Source of the DNA: Bubalus kerabau
Lineage: Eukaryota > Chordata > Mammalia > Artiodactyla > Bovidae
Length of the DNA: 64,000 bases
Assembly: GCF_029407905.1 (NCBI RefSeq)
Contig: NC_073627.1
Coordinates: 47,919,001-47,983,000 of the forward strand
Direction: 5' to 3'
Below the pieces are notes generated by a model. That model saw only the letters and a program-made list of their open reading frames with translations. It was not told the DNA's origin and did no database searches. Both the position numbers and the translations under genes were made by a program. This document shows, one piece after another, positions 43,607 through 55,289 of the stretch (positions are counted from its first letter, which is position 1; every line of letters starts with the position of its first letter).

Positions 43607-45146
43607 GTAGGGAAAACCACTAGACCATTCAGGTATGACCTAAGTCAAATCCTTTATGATTATACAGTGGAAGTGAGAAATAGATTTAAGGGACTAGATC
43701 TGATAGATAGAGTGCCTGATGAACTGTGGACGGAGGTTCGTGACATTGTACAGGAGACAGGGATCAAAATAATCCCCATAGAAAAGAAATGCAAAAAAGC
43801 AAAATGGCTGTCTGGGGAGGACTTACAAATAGCTGTGAAAAGAAGAGAAGTGAAAAGCAAAGGAGAAAAGGAAAGATATAAGCATCTGAATGCCGAGTTC
43901 CAAAGAATAGCAAGAAGAGATAAGAAAGCCTTCCTCAGCGATCAATGCAAAAAAATAGAGGAAAACAACAGAATGGGAAAGACTAGAGATCTCTTCAAGA
44001 AAATTAGAGATACCAAGGGAATATTCCATGCAAAGATGGGCTCGATAAAGGACAGAAATGGTATGGACCTAACAGAAGCTATTAAGATGAGGTGGCAAGA
44101 ATACACAGAAGAACTGTACAAAAAAGATCTTCACGACCAAGATAATCACGATGGTATGATCACTCACCTAGAGCCAGACATCCTGGAATGTGAAGTCAAG
44201 TGAGCCTTAGAAAGCATCACTACAAACAAAGCTAGTGGAGGTGATGGAATTCCAGTTGAGCTATTTCAAATCCTGAAAGATGATGCTATGAAAGTGCTGC
44301 ACTCAATATGCCAGCAAATTTGGAAAACTCAGCAGTGGCCACAGCACTGGAAAAGGTCAGTCTTCATTCCAATCCCAAAGAAAGGCAATGCCAAAGAATG
44401 CTCAAACTACCGCACAATTGCACTCATCTCACATGCTAGTAAAGTAATGCTCAAAATTCTCCAAGCCAGGCTTCAGCAATACGTAAACTGTGAACTTCCT
44501 GATGTTCAAGCTGGTTTTAGAAAAGGCGGAGGAACCAGAGATCAAATTGCCAACATCCAGTGGATCATGGAAAAAGCAAGAGAGTTCCAGAAAAACATTT
44601 ATTTCTGCTTAATTGACTATGCCAAAGCCTTTGACCATGTGGATCACAATAAACTGTGGAAAATTCTGAAAGAGATGGGAATACCAGAGCATCTGACCTG
44701 CCTCTTGAGAAACCTATATGCAGGTCAGGAAGCAACAGTTAGAACTGGACATGGAACAACAGACTGGTTCCAAATAGGAAAAGGAGTACGTCAAGGCTGT
44801 ATATTGTCACCCTGCTTATTTAACTTATATGCAGAGTATATGATGAGAAATGCTGGGCTGGAAGAAGCACAAGCTGGAATCAAGATTGCTGGGAGAAATA
44901 TCAATAACCTCAGATATGCAGATGACACCACCCTTATGGCAGAAAGTGAAGAGGAATTGAAAAGCCTCTTGATGAAAGTGAAAGAGGAGAGTGAAAAAGT
45001 TGGCTTAAAGCTCAACATTCAGAAAACAAAGATCATGGCATCTGGTCCGATCACTTCCTAGGAAGTAGATGGGGAAACAGTGGAAACAGTGTCAGACTTT
45101 ATTTTGGGGGGCTCCAAAATCACTGCAGATGGTGATTGCAGCCATG
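43607..45146 (+). pseudogene. BovB reverse-transcriptase segment inside the L1
   Basis: A 1.54 kb internal BovB piece. It starts at the sequence after the endonuclease domain (GTAGGGAAAACCACTAGACC) and stops at GATTGCAGCCATG, well before the BovB 3' end. The frame reads through RTE RT motifs: NYRTIALISHASKVMLKIL, QAGFRKGG, FCLIDYAKAFDHVDHNKLW, RQGCILSPCLFNLYAEY and the catalytic RYADDTT. Only two in-frame stops break it: TGA at 44201-44203 and TAG at 45059-45061. It has neither BovB terminus, no poly-A-like tail and no target duplication. It replaces most of L1 ORF1, so it did not arrive by ordinary insertion. Confidence 0.9.
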
Positions 45147-45381
45147 GAACCCCATAGGCTTAACAACTGATCTTTCAGCAGAAACTCTGCAGGCCAGAAG
45201 GGAATGGCATGGAAAATTTAAAGTACTTAAAGGGGAAAATCTACAACCAAGATTACTGTACCTGGCAAGGATCTCATTCAAAATTGATGGAGAAATAAAA
45301 AGTTTTTCAGAAAAGCAAAAGTTAAGAGAATCCAGTACCACCAAACCAGCTTTACAACAAATGTTAAAGGGACTTAAATAG
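45147..45381 (+). pseudogene. L1 ORF1p C-terminal remnant
   Basis: The frame encodes the C-terminal domain of L1 ORF1p, the RNA-binding chaperone of the L1 particle: LTTDLSAETLQARREW, then DGEIKSFSEKQKLRE and TTKPALQQMLK, ending at a TAG. About 75 codons remain. The coiled coil and RRM are missing, replaced by the BovB segment. The usual short gap to ORF2 follows. Confidence 0.88.
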
Positions 45382-45439
45382 TCAAGAAATATAAGAGAAG
45401 AAACAAGATCTACAAAATCAACCCCAAGCAATTAAGAAA

Positions 45440-48400
45440 ATGGCAATAGGAACATATATATCAATAATTACTTTAAATGTAAATGGATTAAATGCTCCAA
45501 CCAAAAGACACAGACTGGCTGAATGGATACAAAAACAAGACCCATATGTATGCTGTCTACAAGAAACCCACTTCAGACCTCAAGACACATATAGACTGAA
45601 AGTGAGAGGATATAAAAATATATTCCATGCAAATGGGAAGCAAAAGAAAGCTGGAGTAGCAATCCTCATATCAGACAAAACAGACCTTAAAATAAAGATT
45701 ACAAGCGATAAGGAAAGACACTATATAATGGTCAAGGGATCAATCCAAGAAGACATAACAATTGTAAATATCTATGCACTGAACATAGGAGCACCTCAAT
45801 ACATAAGACAAACACTAAGAGACATAAAAGGAAAAATTGACAGTAACACAATAATAGCAGGTGACTTTAACACCACACTCACACCAATGGACAGATCATC
45901 AAAACAGAAAATTAATAAGGAAGCACATCTTAGATGATATATTAAATGAGATGGATCTCATTGATGTCTTTAGGACATTCCATCCAAATGCAGAAAAAAA
46001 CACCTTCTTCTGAAATGCACATGGAACATTCTCCAGGATAGACCATATCTTGTCTCACAAATCAAACCTCAGTAAATTTAAGAAAATTGAAAACATATCA
46101 AGCATCTTCTCTGAACACAATGCTATGAGACTAGATATCAATTACAAGAGAAAAAAAAAACTGTAAGAAACACAAACACACAGAGATTAAACAACATGTT
46201 TCTAAATAACCAACAGGTTACTGAAGAAACCAAAAGGGAAATCAAAAAATTTCCAGAAACAAACGACAATGAAAACATGACAACTCAAAACCTATGGGAT
46301 GCAGCAAAAGCAGTTCTAACAGGGAAATTTATAGCAATACAACTGAACTGAACTGAATCCTACTTCAAGAAACAATAAAAACATCCAATAGACAACCTAA
46401 CTTTACACCTAAAACAACTGGAAGAAGAAGAAGAAAAAACCCCAAAATTAATAGAAGGAAAGAAACCATAAAGATCCAAGCAGAAATAAATGAAAAAGAA
46501 ATGAAAGAAACAATAGTAAAGATTAATAAAACTAAAAGCTGGTCCTTTGAGAAAATAAACAAAAATTGACAAACCTTTGGCCAGACTCATCAAGAAAAAA
46601 AAGAGAGAAGAATCAAATCAACAAAATTAGAAATGAAAAAGGAGAGGTTACAACAGAGAATGCAGAAATACAAAGGATTATAAGAGACTATTATTATTAA
46701 CTATATGGCAATAAAATGGATAACCTGGAATAAATGGACAGATACTTAGAAAAGTTCAATCCTCCAAGACTGAATGAGGAAGAAATAGAAATTATGAACA
46801 ACCCAATTACAAGCAGTGAAATTGAAGCTGTGATCAAAAAATCTCCCAAAAAACAAAAGCCCAGGACCAGATGGCTTCACAGGAGAATTCTATCAAACAT
46901 TTAGAGAAGAGCTAATGCCTATCCTTCTAAAACTCTTTCAAAAAATTGCAGAAGAAGGAACACTTCCAAATTCATTCTACAAGGCCACCATCACCCTGAC
47001 ACCAAAACCAGACAAAGACAATACAAAAAAGGAAAACTACAGGCCAATATCACTGATGAACACAGATGCAAAAATCCTCAACAAAATTTTAGCAAACAGA
47101 ACTCAGCAACACATCAAAAAGCTCATACACCATGATCAAGTTGGGTTTATTCTAGGAATGCAAGGATTCTTCAATATATGCAAATCAATCAATGTGATAC
47201 ACCATATTAACAATTTGAAAGATAAAAACCATATGATAATCTCAATTGTTGCAGAAAAAGCTTTTGACAAAATTCAGCACCCATTTATGATTAAAACTCT
47301 TCAAAAAATGGGCATAGAAGGAACCTACCTCAACACAGTAAAGGCCATATATGATAAGCCTACAGCAAACATTATTCTCAGTGGTGAAAAACTGAAAGCA
47401 TTCCCCCTAAGATCAGGAACAAGACAAAGATGTCCACTTTCACCACTATTTTTCAACATAGTTCTGGAAATCCTAGCTATAGCAATCAGAGAAGAAAAAG
47501 AAATAAAAGGAATCCAGATTGGAAAAGAAGAAGTAAAGCTCTCACTGTTTGCAGATGATATGATACTGTACATAGAAAACCCTAGAGATAGTATCAAAAA
47601 ATTACTAGAGTTAATCAGTGAATTTAGCAAAGTTTCAGGATACAAAACTGCTATACAGAAATCACTTGCATTTCTATATACTAACAATGAAAAATCAGAA
47701 AGAGCAATTAAGGAATCAATCCCATTCATCATTGCAACAAAAAAAACTAAACATCTAGGAATAAACTTACCTAAGGAGACAAAGGAGCTGTACACAGAAA
47801 ATTATAAGACACTAATGAAAGAAATCAAAGATGACATAAACAGATGGAGAGATATTCCATGTTCCTGGGTAGGAAGAATCAATATTGTGAAAATGACTAC
47901 ATTACCCAATGCAATCTACAGGTTCAATGCGACCCCTATCAAATTACCAATGGCATTTTTTCACAGAACTAGAACAAAAAATTTCACAATTCATATGGAA
48001 ACACAAAAGACCCTGAATAGCCAAAGCAGTCTTGAGAAAGAAGAATGCAGCTGGAGGAATCAACCTTCCTGACTTCAGATTATACTACAAAGCTACAGTC
48101 ATCAAGACAGTATGGTTCTGGCACAAAAACAGAAATCTAGAACAATGGAATGAGATAGAAAGCCCAGAAATAAACCCAGGCACCCATGGGTACCTTATTT
48201 TTGACAAAGGAGGCAAGAATATACAATGGGGCAAAGACAGCCTCTTCAATAAATGGTGCTGAGAAAACTGGACAGCTACATGTGAAAGAATGAAATTAGA
48301 ACACTTCCTAACACCATACACAAAGATAAACTCAAAATGGATTAAAGACATAAATTTAAGACCAGAAACTATAAAACTCTTAGAGGAAAACATAGGCAGA

Positions 48401-49242
48401 ACACTTGATGACATAAATCAAAGCAAGATCATCTATGGCTCACCTCCTACAGTAACAGAAATAAAAACAAAAGTAAACAAGTGGGACCTGGTTAAACTTA
48501 AAAGCTTTTGCACAGCAAAGGAAACTATAAGCTAAGTGAAAAGACAACCCTCAGAATGGGAGAAAATAATAGCAAATGGAACAACTGACAAAGGATTAAT
48601 TTCCAAAATATACACACAGTTCATATAACTCAAGGCCAGAAAAACAAACAACCCAATGGAAAAGGGGGGAAAAGACCTCAACAGACATTTCTCCAAAGAA
48701 AACATATAGATGGCTAATGAACACATGAAAAGATGCTCAACATCGCTCATTATTAGAGAAATGCAAATCAAAACTACAATGAAATATCACCTCACATCAA
48801 TCAGAATGGCCATCATTAAAAAGTCTACAAAAACAATAAATGCTGGAGAGGGTGTGGAGAAGAGGGAACACTCTTGAACTGTTGGTGGAAATGTAAATTG
48901 ATACAGCCATTATGGCAGATGGTATGGAGAGTCCTTAAAAAACTAGGAATAAAACCACCATATGACCCAGCAATCCCACTCCTAGACATATACCCTGAGA
49001 AAACCAAAATTGAAAAAGACACATGTATCTCATTGTTCATTGCAGCATTATTTACAATAGCTAGAACATGGAAGCAACCTAGATGTCCATTGACAGATGA
49101 ATGGATAAAGAAGCTGTGGTACACAATGGAATATTACTTAGCCATAAAAAGGAACACATTTGAGTCCTTTCTGATGAGGTGGGTGAACCTAGAACCTATT
49201 ATACAGAGTGAAGTGTGTCAGAAAGAGAAAGATAAATTCTAA
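45440..49242 (+). pseudogene. L1 ORF2 (endonuclease / reverse transcriptase), broken
   Basis: ORF2p nicks DNA and reverse-transcribes L1 RNA. The endonuclease start is intact at 45440-45937 (LNVNGLNAPTKRHRL, VCCLQETHFR, IIAGDFNTTL) and then runs into a stop. The RT frame 46915-48072 has NYRPISLMNTDAKILNKIL, GTRQRCPLSPLFFNIVLE (the usual RQGC glycine is R) and the catalytic LFADDMILY. Later frames 48032-48262, 48290-48535 and 48874-49242 hold the C-terminal part (PYDPAIPLLDIYPEK, IAALFTIARTWKQP). Several frameshifts and stops make it a pseudogene. Confidence 0.92.
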
Positions 49243-50153
49243 GACATATATACGGAATCTAGAAAAATGGCATTGAAGAATTTAGTTACAGGGCAACAGT
49301 GGAGAAACAGACATAGAGAATAGACTTATGGACATGGTGAGAGGGGAGGAGAGGGTGAGATGTATGGAAAGAGTAACATGGAAACTTATATTACCATTTG
49401 TAAAATAGATAGCCAATGGGAATTTGCTGTATGGCTCAGGAAACTCAAACAGGGGCTCTGTATCAACCTAGAGGAGTGGGATGGGGTGGGAGATGGGAGG
49501 AAGCTTCAAAAGGGAGGGGACAGTTATATGTGTACCTATAAATGATTCATGTTGAGGTTTGACAAAAAACAACAAAATTCTGTAAAGCAATTATCCATCA
49601 ATAAAAAAATAAATTAATTTAAAAAATGCCACTTTCAAAAAAAGAAAAGCAGAGACATTACTTTGCCAACAAAGGGCCAGCTAGTCATGTATAGATGTGA
49701 CTACTTTTCCAGTAGTCATGTATAGATGTGAGAGTTGGACCATAAAGAAAGCTGAATGCTGAAGAATTGATGTTTTTGAACTGTGGTGTTGGAGAAGCCT
49801 CTTGTGAGTCCCTTGGACTGCAAGGAGATCCAACCAGTCCATCCTAAAGGAAATCAATCCTGAATATTCATTGGAAGGACTGATGCTGAAACTGAAACTC
49901 CAATACTTTGGCCACCTGATGCAAAGAACTGACTCACTGGAAAAGACCCAGAAACTGGGAAAGATTGAAGGCGGGAGGAAAAGGGGACGATAGAGGATGA
50001 GATGGTTGGATGGCACCACCAATTCAATGGACATGAGTTTGAGCAAGTTCCAGGAGATGGTGAAGGACAGGGAGGCCTGGTATGCTGCAGTCCATGGGGT
50101 CACAAAGAGTTGGACATGACTGAGTGACTGAACTGAACTGAACTGAGAGCCAG

Positions 50154-50345
50154 CGGTTCATGGACTAACAAAAAGCAGTGAAGCATAGATGCTCCGATTG
50201 ATGCTAAACCATCGGCTCTAGACATCGGAGATCAGGAGCCTTAGCTGCCTTGGGAATCATTATTCCAGATCCTCTTTGTATTACCTAAGCTGTACTATGT
50301 TGGGGTTGGACCCAGTGATCTTTAAGGCCCCTGTCAACTAGTTTA
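50154..50345. other. Unclassified; possible CR1/L3 tail near 50300
   Basis: GGGGTTGGACCCAGTGATCT followed by TTAAGGCCCC resembles the 3' end of an ancient CR1/L3 LINE. Very short. Confidence 0.35.
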
Positions 50346-50555
50346 GGGCTTCCCCAGTGGCTCAGATGGTGAAGAACCTGTGGGAGACCCAGGTTCACTC
50401 CCTGGGTCAGGAAGGGCCCCTGGAGAAGGGAATGGCAACCCACTCCAGTATTCTTGCCCAGAGAATTCCATGAACAGAAGAGCCTGGTGGGTTACAGTCG
50501 ATGGGGTTGCAAACAGCAGGACATGGCTGAGGGACTAACACTTTGACTTTCACAC
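50346..50555 (+). mobile_element. Bov-tA SINE
   Basis: Sense element, head GGGCTTCCCCAGTGGCTCAG with a small internal deletion after GAACCTGTGG. Ends GGACTAACACTTTGAC. Confidence 0.9.
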
Positions 50556-51107
50556 TTTTAACTCATTTAGAGTACAGTCAGATCCTGAAATCTGAGAAAA
50601 ACTGAAGAAATCCAGAGGTAAGAAGCATATATATTGCACGTTTGAGAGCAAATGGCTCCCTAGATTGGGTTTAAAACCACTCCTCGATGTTTTGGAAACC
50701 CACAAAACCGCTCTCTGACCTCCTGAGCTCTTGGCTTCTGGTAGCCACATGTTTACAATACACATATGTCTTCGAGGAAACAATATGAATGTTGGTGTCG
50801 TTTAACTGGAGACTTGGCTTGTGTTTATAGTTGAAATTAAACACTTGGAACTAGTTGGCTTCAAATATATATCAGCCAAAGCATGAAATCTTTCCCCCTA
50901 TTTTTTTCTCACATATTACCATTTTACTTGAGTAATAAATGTGCATTATTCAAGAACTGCTATAGACATACATGATGTAGAACTAAAGTTGGCTGTAGCA
51001 TTCCAGCGATGACCACAGTGAAAAAAAAGGTACATATTCTATGTATGTATGTATCATATATAAATGTATTTTTCAATAAATGTATTAAAAAAGATTTTTT
51101 TTAATGT
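50556..51107. other. Unclassified AT-rich sequence
   Basis: No clear repeat apart from a short TATG run near 51042-51055. No exon. Confidence 0.4.
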
Positions 51108-51711
51108 TTGTGGTAGGCTAAATAATAGCCTCCCTCCCCCAAATATACCCATGTCCTAATCTCTAAAACCTGTGAATATTACCTTATTTGGAAAAAGGGT
51201 GATTAAGTAAATGTAATTAAGTTAAGAATCTTGTGTTAAAGAAATTATCCTGAATTATCCAGGTAGGCCCTAAATGCAGTCATGTGTATCCTTTTTTTCT
51301 TTTTTGGCTGTGCTTTGAAGCATGTAGTATCTTACTTGGCCTGACCAGGATTGAACCCATGTCCCCTGCAGTAGAAGTGTGGAGTCAACCATTGTGTGGA
51401 TTTCTTAACCAGGGAAATCCCATGTGTATCCTCACATGAAGGAGGCAGAGGGAGACTTTACACACTGAAAGAAAGCTATGTGGAAGTAGAACAAAGACAG
51501 ATTTGAAGATGCTGGTTTTAAAAACTGGATGCAGCTACCAGCCAAGGAATATCAGGAGCTCCCAGAAGATGAAAAAGGTAAGGAAAAGATTCTCCCCTAG
51601 GATCCCTGGAAGGGGCACAGCCTTGCCTACCCCTTGGTTTATTCCAGAAAACCATTTCAGACTTCTAATCTCCAGAACTCTGGGAGAATAAATTTTTGTT
51701 TCTTTGAGCCA
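51108..51711 (+). mobile_element. MLT1-type MaLR LTR, split by a CHR-type SINE
   Basis: Sense MLT1: GGTAGGCTAAATAATAGCCT at 51112, TGATTAAGTAAATGTAATTA, AATTATCCAGGTAGGCCC; after the SINE AGATTTGAAGATGCTGG, CCAAGGAATATCAGGAG, and TCTCCAGAACTCTGGGAGAA near the end. Its last bases are replaced by the BovB that follows. Solo LTR, no coding region. Confidence 0.9.
51293..51420 (-). mobile_element. CHR-type SINE
   Basis: Antisense short SINE flanked by CATGTGTATCCT at 51281-51292 and 51421-51432, an exact 12-bp target duplication. Confidence 0.94.
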
Positions 51712-52430
51712 CCTCAGTTCAGTTTAGTTCGGTGGCTCAGTCGTGTCCGACTCTTTGTGACCCCATGAATCGCAGCATGCCAGGCCTCCCTGTCCATCAC
51801 CAACTCCCAGAGTTCACTCAGACTCACGTCCATCGAGTCAGTGATGCCATCCAGCCATCTCATCCTCTGTTGTCCCCTTCTCCTCCTGCCCCCAATCCCT
51901 CCCAGCATCAGAGTCTTTTCCAATGAGTCAACTCTTCGCATGAGGTGGCCAAAGTACTGGAGTTTCAGCTTTAGCATCAGTCCTTCCAAAGAACACCCAG
52001 GGCTGATCTCCTTCAGAATGGACTGGTTGGATCTCCTTGCAGTCCAAGGGACTCTAAAGAGTCTTCTCCAACACCACAGTTCAAAAGCATCAATTCTTCG
52101 GCGTTCAGCCTTCTTCACAGTCCAACTCTCACATCCATACATGACCACAGGAAAAACCATAGCTTTGACTAGACGGACCTTTGTTGGCAAAGTAATGTCT
52201 CTGCTTTTGAATATGCTATCTAGGTTGGTCATAACTTTCCTTCCAAGGAGTAAGCGTCTTTTAATTTCATGGCTGCAGTCACCATGTGCAGTGATTTTGG
52301 AGCCCCAAAAAATAAAGTCTGACACTGTTTCCACTGTTTCCCCATCTATTTGCCATGAAGTGATGGGACCAGATGCCATGATCTTCGTTTTCTGAATGTT
52401 GAGCTTTAAGCCAACTTTTTCACTCTCCAC
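51712..52430 (-). mobile_element. BovB 3' part with intact C-terminal frame
   Basis: Antisense BovB, 719 bp, with its 3' terminus at about 51712. The minus-strand frame 52430-51714 is open for 238 codons, from MESEKVGLKLNIQKTK through VFPVVMYGCESW, RRVDSLEKTLMLGGIG and RWLDGITDSMDVSLSELW. It lacks the RT catalytic part. An undamaged frame makes it one of the youngest BovB copies here. Confidence 0.94.
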
Positions 52431-53089
52431 TACATAGAGGCAAATATTTTAAATTTCATAGCAAATTCTTCTGGAAATTTCCCTCATATTTCCAACCAGG
52501 GTGCATATAAAATATTTATATATTGTCTGTTGACTGTATTTTAGAAAGGGATTTAAAAGTTTATACCTCCTAAACACATTACCTGTATACACACACACGT
52601 ACACTTCTCTTCATCAAGCTATCAGCTTCCAAAATAATTATTATATAACTTTAGGCTAGATCTATAGTCATACATTTATTATTTACATTGATATAAATTG
52701 TGTTCATAAATGTTCTACATGGTATATTATGTTTACGTTTACCTTCTTGAATAATCTTTTGTTTTTCCTGCAGTTAAGGACCATTTCAAGTTTTGACTCG
52801 CTCACCCCATTTATATACATATCACTCACTCTAACTTCATCCCCAAACTGCCAGAAATAGAAAACTTCCTCAATACATCCAACACATGAGATTTGTGATT
52901 TTTACCCCCAATCCCCGACCTTGGAAGCACCCTGCCAAGATCTCTCCGTCTTCCTGATTATTCAGAATTGGTTGCCTTCTAGATCTGCAACTCTGCTGTC
53001 ATCTGCAAAATTTTTTTCCTTCTTTCCTGTTGGAGACCTGGATTCCTGCATTCCCTGTTTTTCTCTTTCTTCCCTGTGCCTTATCAAGA
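52431..53089. other. Unclassified AT-rich sequence
   Basis: No confident repeat or gene. Old L1 origin is possible. Confidence 0.35.
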
Positions 53090-53640
53090 TGAAGAGCCAA
53101 CATTCTGGTAGCTTCTGGACAATGGGTGTGTGTCATGAAAATTCTGTTGCATATCTTTCTCTTGACTATGTATAGCAATCTAGAAGAATTCTTTTCCCCT
53201 GAGTTTTGAAGGCATTTCTCTACAGTAGTGAAGTATCTTCTGGCTTCCGATATCACTGTTGATTATTTTAATGCAAATATCATTTCTAATATTGTGCATG
53301 TAATCTTGCTTTTTGCTCTGGGAGTTTTTAGGATTTTCATTTTACTGCCATTATCTGACATTTTATAATGAGTTTATTCATCATGCTGAGCATAAAGTTA
53401 GTTTTTTAAATCTGGAAACACTTCAACTATGGAAAAATTTCTCTTACTAGTTCTTGGATAGTTTTCTCAAGTCTGATGTCTTCATTTTCTGGAAATTTTC
53501 TCAGACTTTGAACTTTCTCGACTAATTTTATAGGGTGCTTATCTGTTGCCTACTCTTTCCCATCACTTTGCATTTTTATTCCAGTGCCTGAATTTTTTTC
53601 AAATATATATATAAATATATATTTGTTCTTTCTATCAAGC
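53090..53640. mobile_element. Ancient L1M-like segment (weak)
   Basis: TTTTGAAGGCATTTCTCTAC, TATCTTCTGGCTTCC, TCTGGAAACACTTCAACTAT and GAAATTTTCTCAGAC are in the order of a very old mammalian LINE. Orientation not assigned. Confidence 0.4.
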
Positions 53641-53765
53641 TTTGTTATATTGGCTCCCTTAATATTCAATAAAAATGTATTTGTTATTTTAAAAGGTTTT
53701 TAAAGAAGCATCAACATTATTTCTTATCTCTTTGAGGACACACACTAAAAGGTTTTCTTCCATGT

Positions 53766-54075
53766 GAAGTGAAAGTTGCTCAGTCATATCTGACTCTTTG
53801 CAACCCCATGACTATACAGTCCATGGGATTCTTCAGGCAAGGACACTGGAATGGATAGCTTTTCCCTTCTCCAGGGGATCTTCCCAACCCAGGGATCGAA
53901 CCCAGGTCTCCCTCATGGCAGGCGGATTCTTTACCAGCTGAGCTACCAGGGAAGCCCAAGAATACTGGACTGGGTAGCCTATTGCTTCTCCAGGGGATCT
54001 TCCCGACCCAGGAATCGAACTGGGGTCTCCTGCATTGCAGGCGAATTCTTTACCAACTGAGCTATCAGGGAAGCC
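53766..54075 (-). mobile_element. Dimeric Bov-tA SINE
   Basis: Antisense two-headed element: a BovB-like tail complement at the left, and head complements at 53935-53955 and 54050-54075 (each GAGCTACCAGGGAAGCC or similar). Confidence 0.9.
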
Positions 54076-54777
54076 TTTACTCCATAGTTCCCCCTTCCCT
54101 GCTTTCTGTATTATGTCTACTTTCCCCAAGTTCCTTTAGTCTATTATACACTTTTCATTTAAAGGCTTTACATAAGTGTTTCAAGTACCCTTTAACACTG
54201 AAAAGTGAGGCATTGTAGAGAAGATTAGCTGCGTGTGCATAAGCTAATCTGATCAGTGGTGGGCTCCCATTAGGATGCTTCTGCAGGGGTCAAGGAATTT
54301 TGCGAGATGTGTTTCTCAACTTCAATATCTAAAAGCCTCTTCTCTCTTTTAGGTCAGCTTGTCTATTTTACAGTGTTTTATTAAAAGGACTAGAGGTTTT
54401 CTATTCCCTAATTCCCAGTTTTCAGTACAACAATCTGCACCTCCCACTCTACCCAAGCTGTGTATGGTATTCTTGGGTTCTAATGTCCTCTGGTAACCAT
54501 TTCTCCAAAGAGAAAACCTCCAGTCTTCTGCATGGTACTGGGAAGGAGAGTTGTCTGGTTGCCTAGAATAGAATACGGAATCTAGGTAGTCTCATTTTTA
54601 TAGAGTTTCAATCAATCTTTTACTTTTTAGCCCCCAACCTTAACCTTCATTTTTAAAGACACTTGTGGCCTTAAAGGCCAGAGTATTTACAGGGTTCTAG
54701 AAGAAAAATCAGTTGATTTCTTGATTTCTTACCCAAGAACCTCATGGTTATTTTATTTCAGCTTTCTCTACTATGTG
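54076..54777. other. Unclassified sequence
   Basis: Nothing recognised with confidence. Confidence 0.35.
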
Positions 54778-54842
54778 AGAAAGCCTGATGCACTGTAGTC
54801 CATGGGGTCACAAAGAGTCAAACACGACTTTGTGACTAAACC
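54778..54842 (+). mobile_element. Bov-tA 3' fragment
   Basis: GTAGTCCATGGGGTCACAAA and GACTTTGTGACTAAACC only. Confidence 0.8.
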
Positions 54843-55289
54843 AAACAACAATAAAAACAAAAATCAAACTGCTATACAAAGTTAAATTTTACCTATCCAT
54901 CTGTTTTCTAGCTTTCGAAGTTCTCTTGATGTGCTTCTGCTTTCTTTTTCCCTTTCTCAGTCTTTGTCTTCATAAGGACATGCCTTTATTTCAACACTCA
55001 TTTTAGTGGGATCTTGGTTCGAGCAGAGGAAAACAGCTGAGTTTATCATCCACATTTTAAATCTCCCTTCCTCTTCTTCCTATCAGATGTGGAGCAGAGA
55101 GAGCCCCATCTGCCATGCTGCACTCTCCTCCTTGCCATTTTGCACAAACCAGTCCTTCCTTGAAACCTCCTCTGAAATATCCTACCTTGGAAGCAGTTTC
55201 TGTGCCCGAGGCATCTCCTTTGATTGCTCCAGCCCTATAAGCAGAACCCAGACCCAACGCATTGGCTAGGTGCTTCCAAAAACACATCT
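54843..55289. other. Unclassified sequence
   Basis: No recognisable repeat or exon. Confidence 0.4.

Larger units (their letters stand above)
40730..49644 (+). mobile_element. Full-length L1 carrying a BovB segment
   Basis: Starts GAACAAGATGGTGGAGGAGT, the typical 5' start of ruminant L1, and ends in an A-rich tail at 49600-49644. AAAAGCAGAGACA at 40717-40729 recurs exactly at 49645-49657 (13 bp), so it is one complete insertion of about 8.9 kb. Order: 5' UTR (40730-43606, with SINE material), a BovB segment (43607-45146), the ORF1p C-terminus (45147-45381), a broken ORF2 (45440-49242), and the 3' UTR. Most of ORF1 is absent. It cannot be autonomous now. Confidence 0.92.
40070..50143 (+). 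mobile_element. BovB LINE, split by a full-length L1
   Basis: BovB parts 40070-40729 and 49645-50143 join in register. The first ends TTAAAAAGCAGAGACA. The second restarts at AAAAGCAGAGACATTACTTT and ends with the usual GAACTGAACTGAACTGA terminus. TGAGAGGCAG (40060-40069) and TGAGAGCCAG (50144-50153) may be its own target duplication. Coding remnants include the RT palm and the LNIQKTKIMASGP block, with breaks. It is 5'-truncated, with no endonuclease part. Confidence 0.9.

Noticed and set aside
45440..45937. Intact start of L1 ORF2 as a functional endonuclease gene
   Set aside because: The frame stops after about 165 codons and the RT part is broken in several places.
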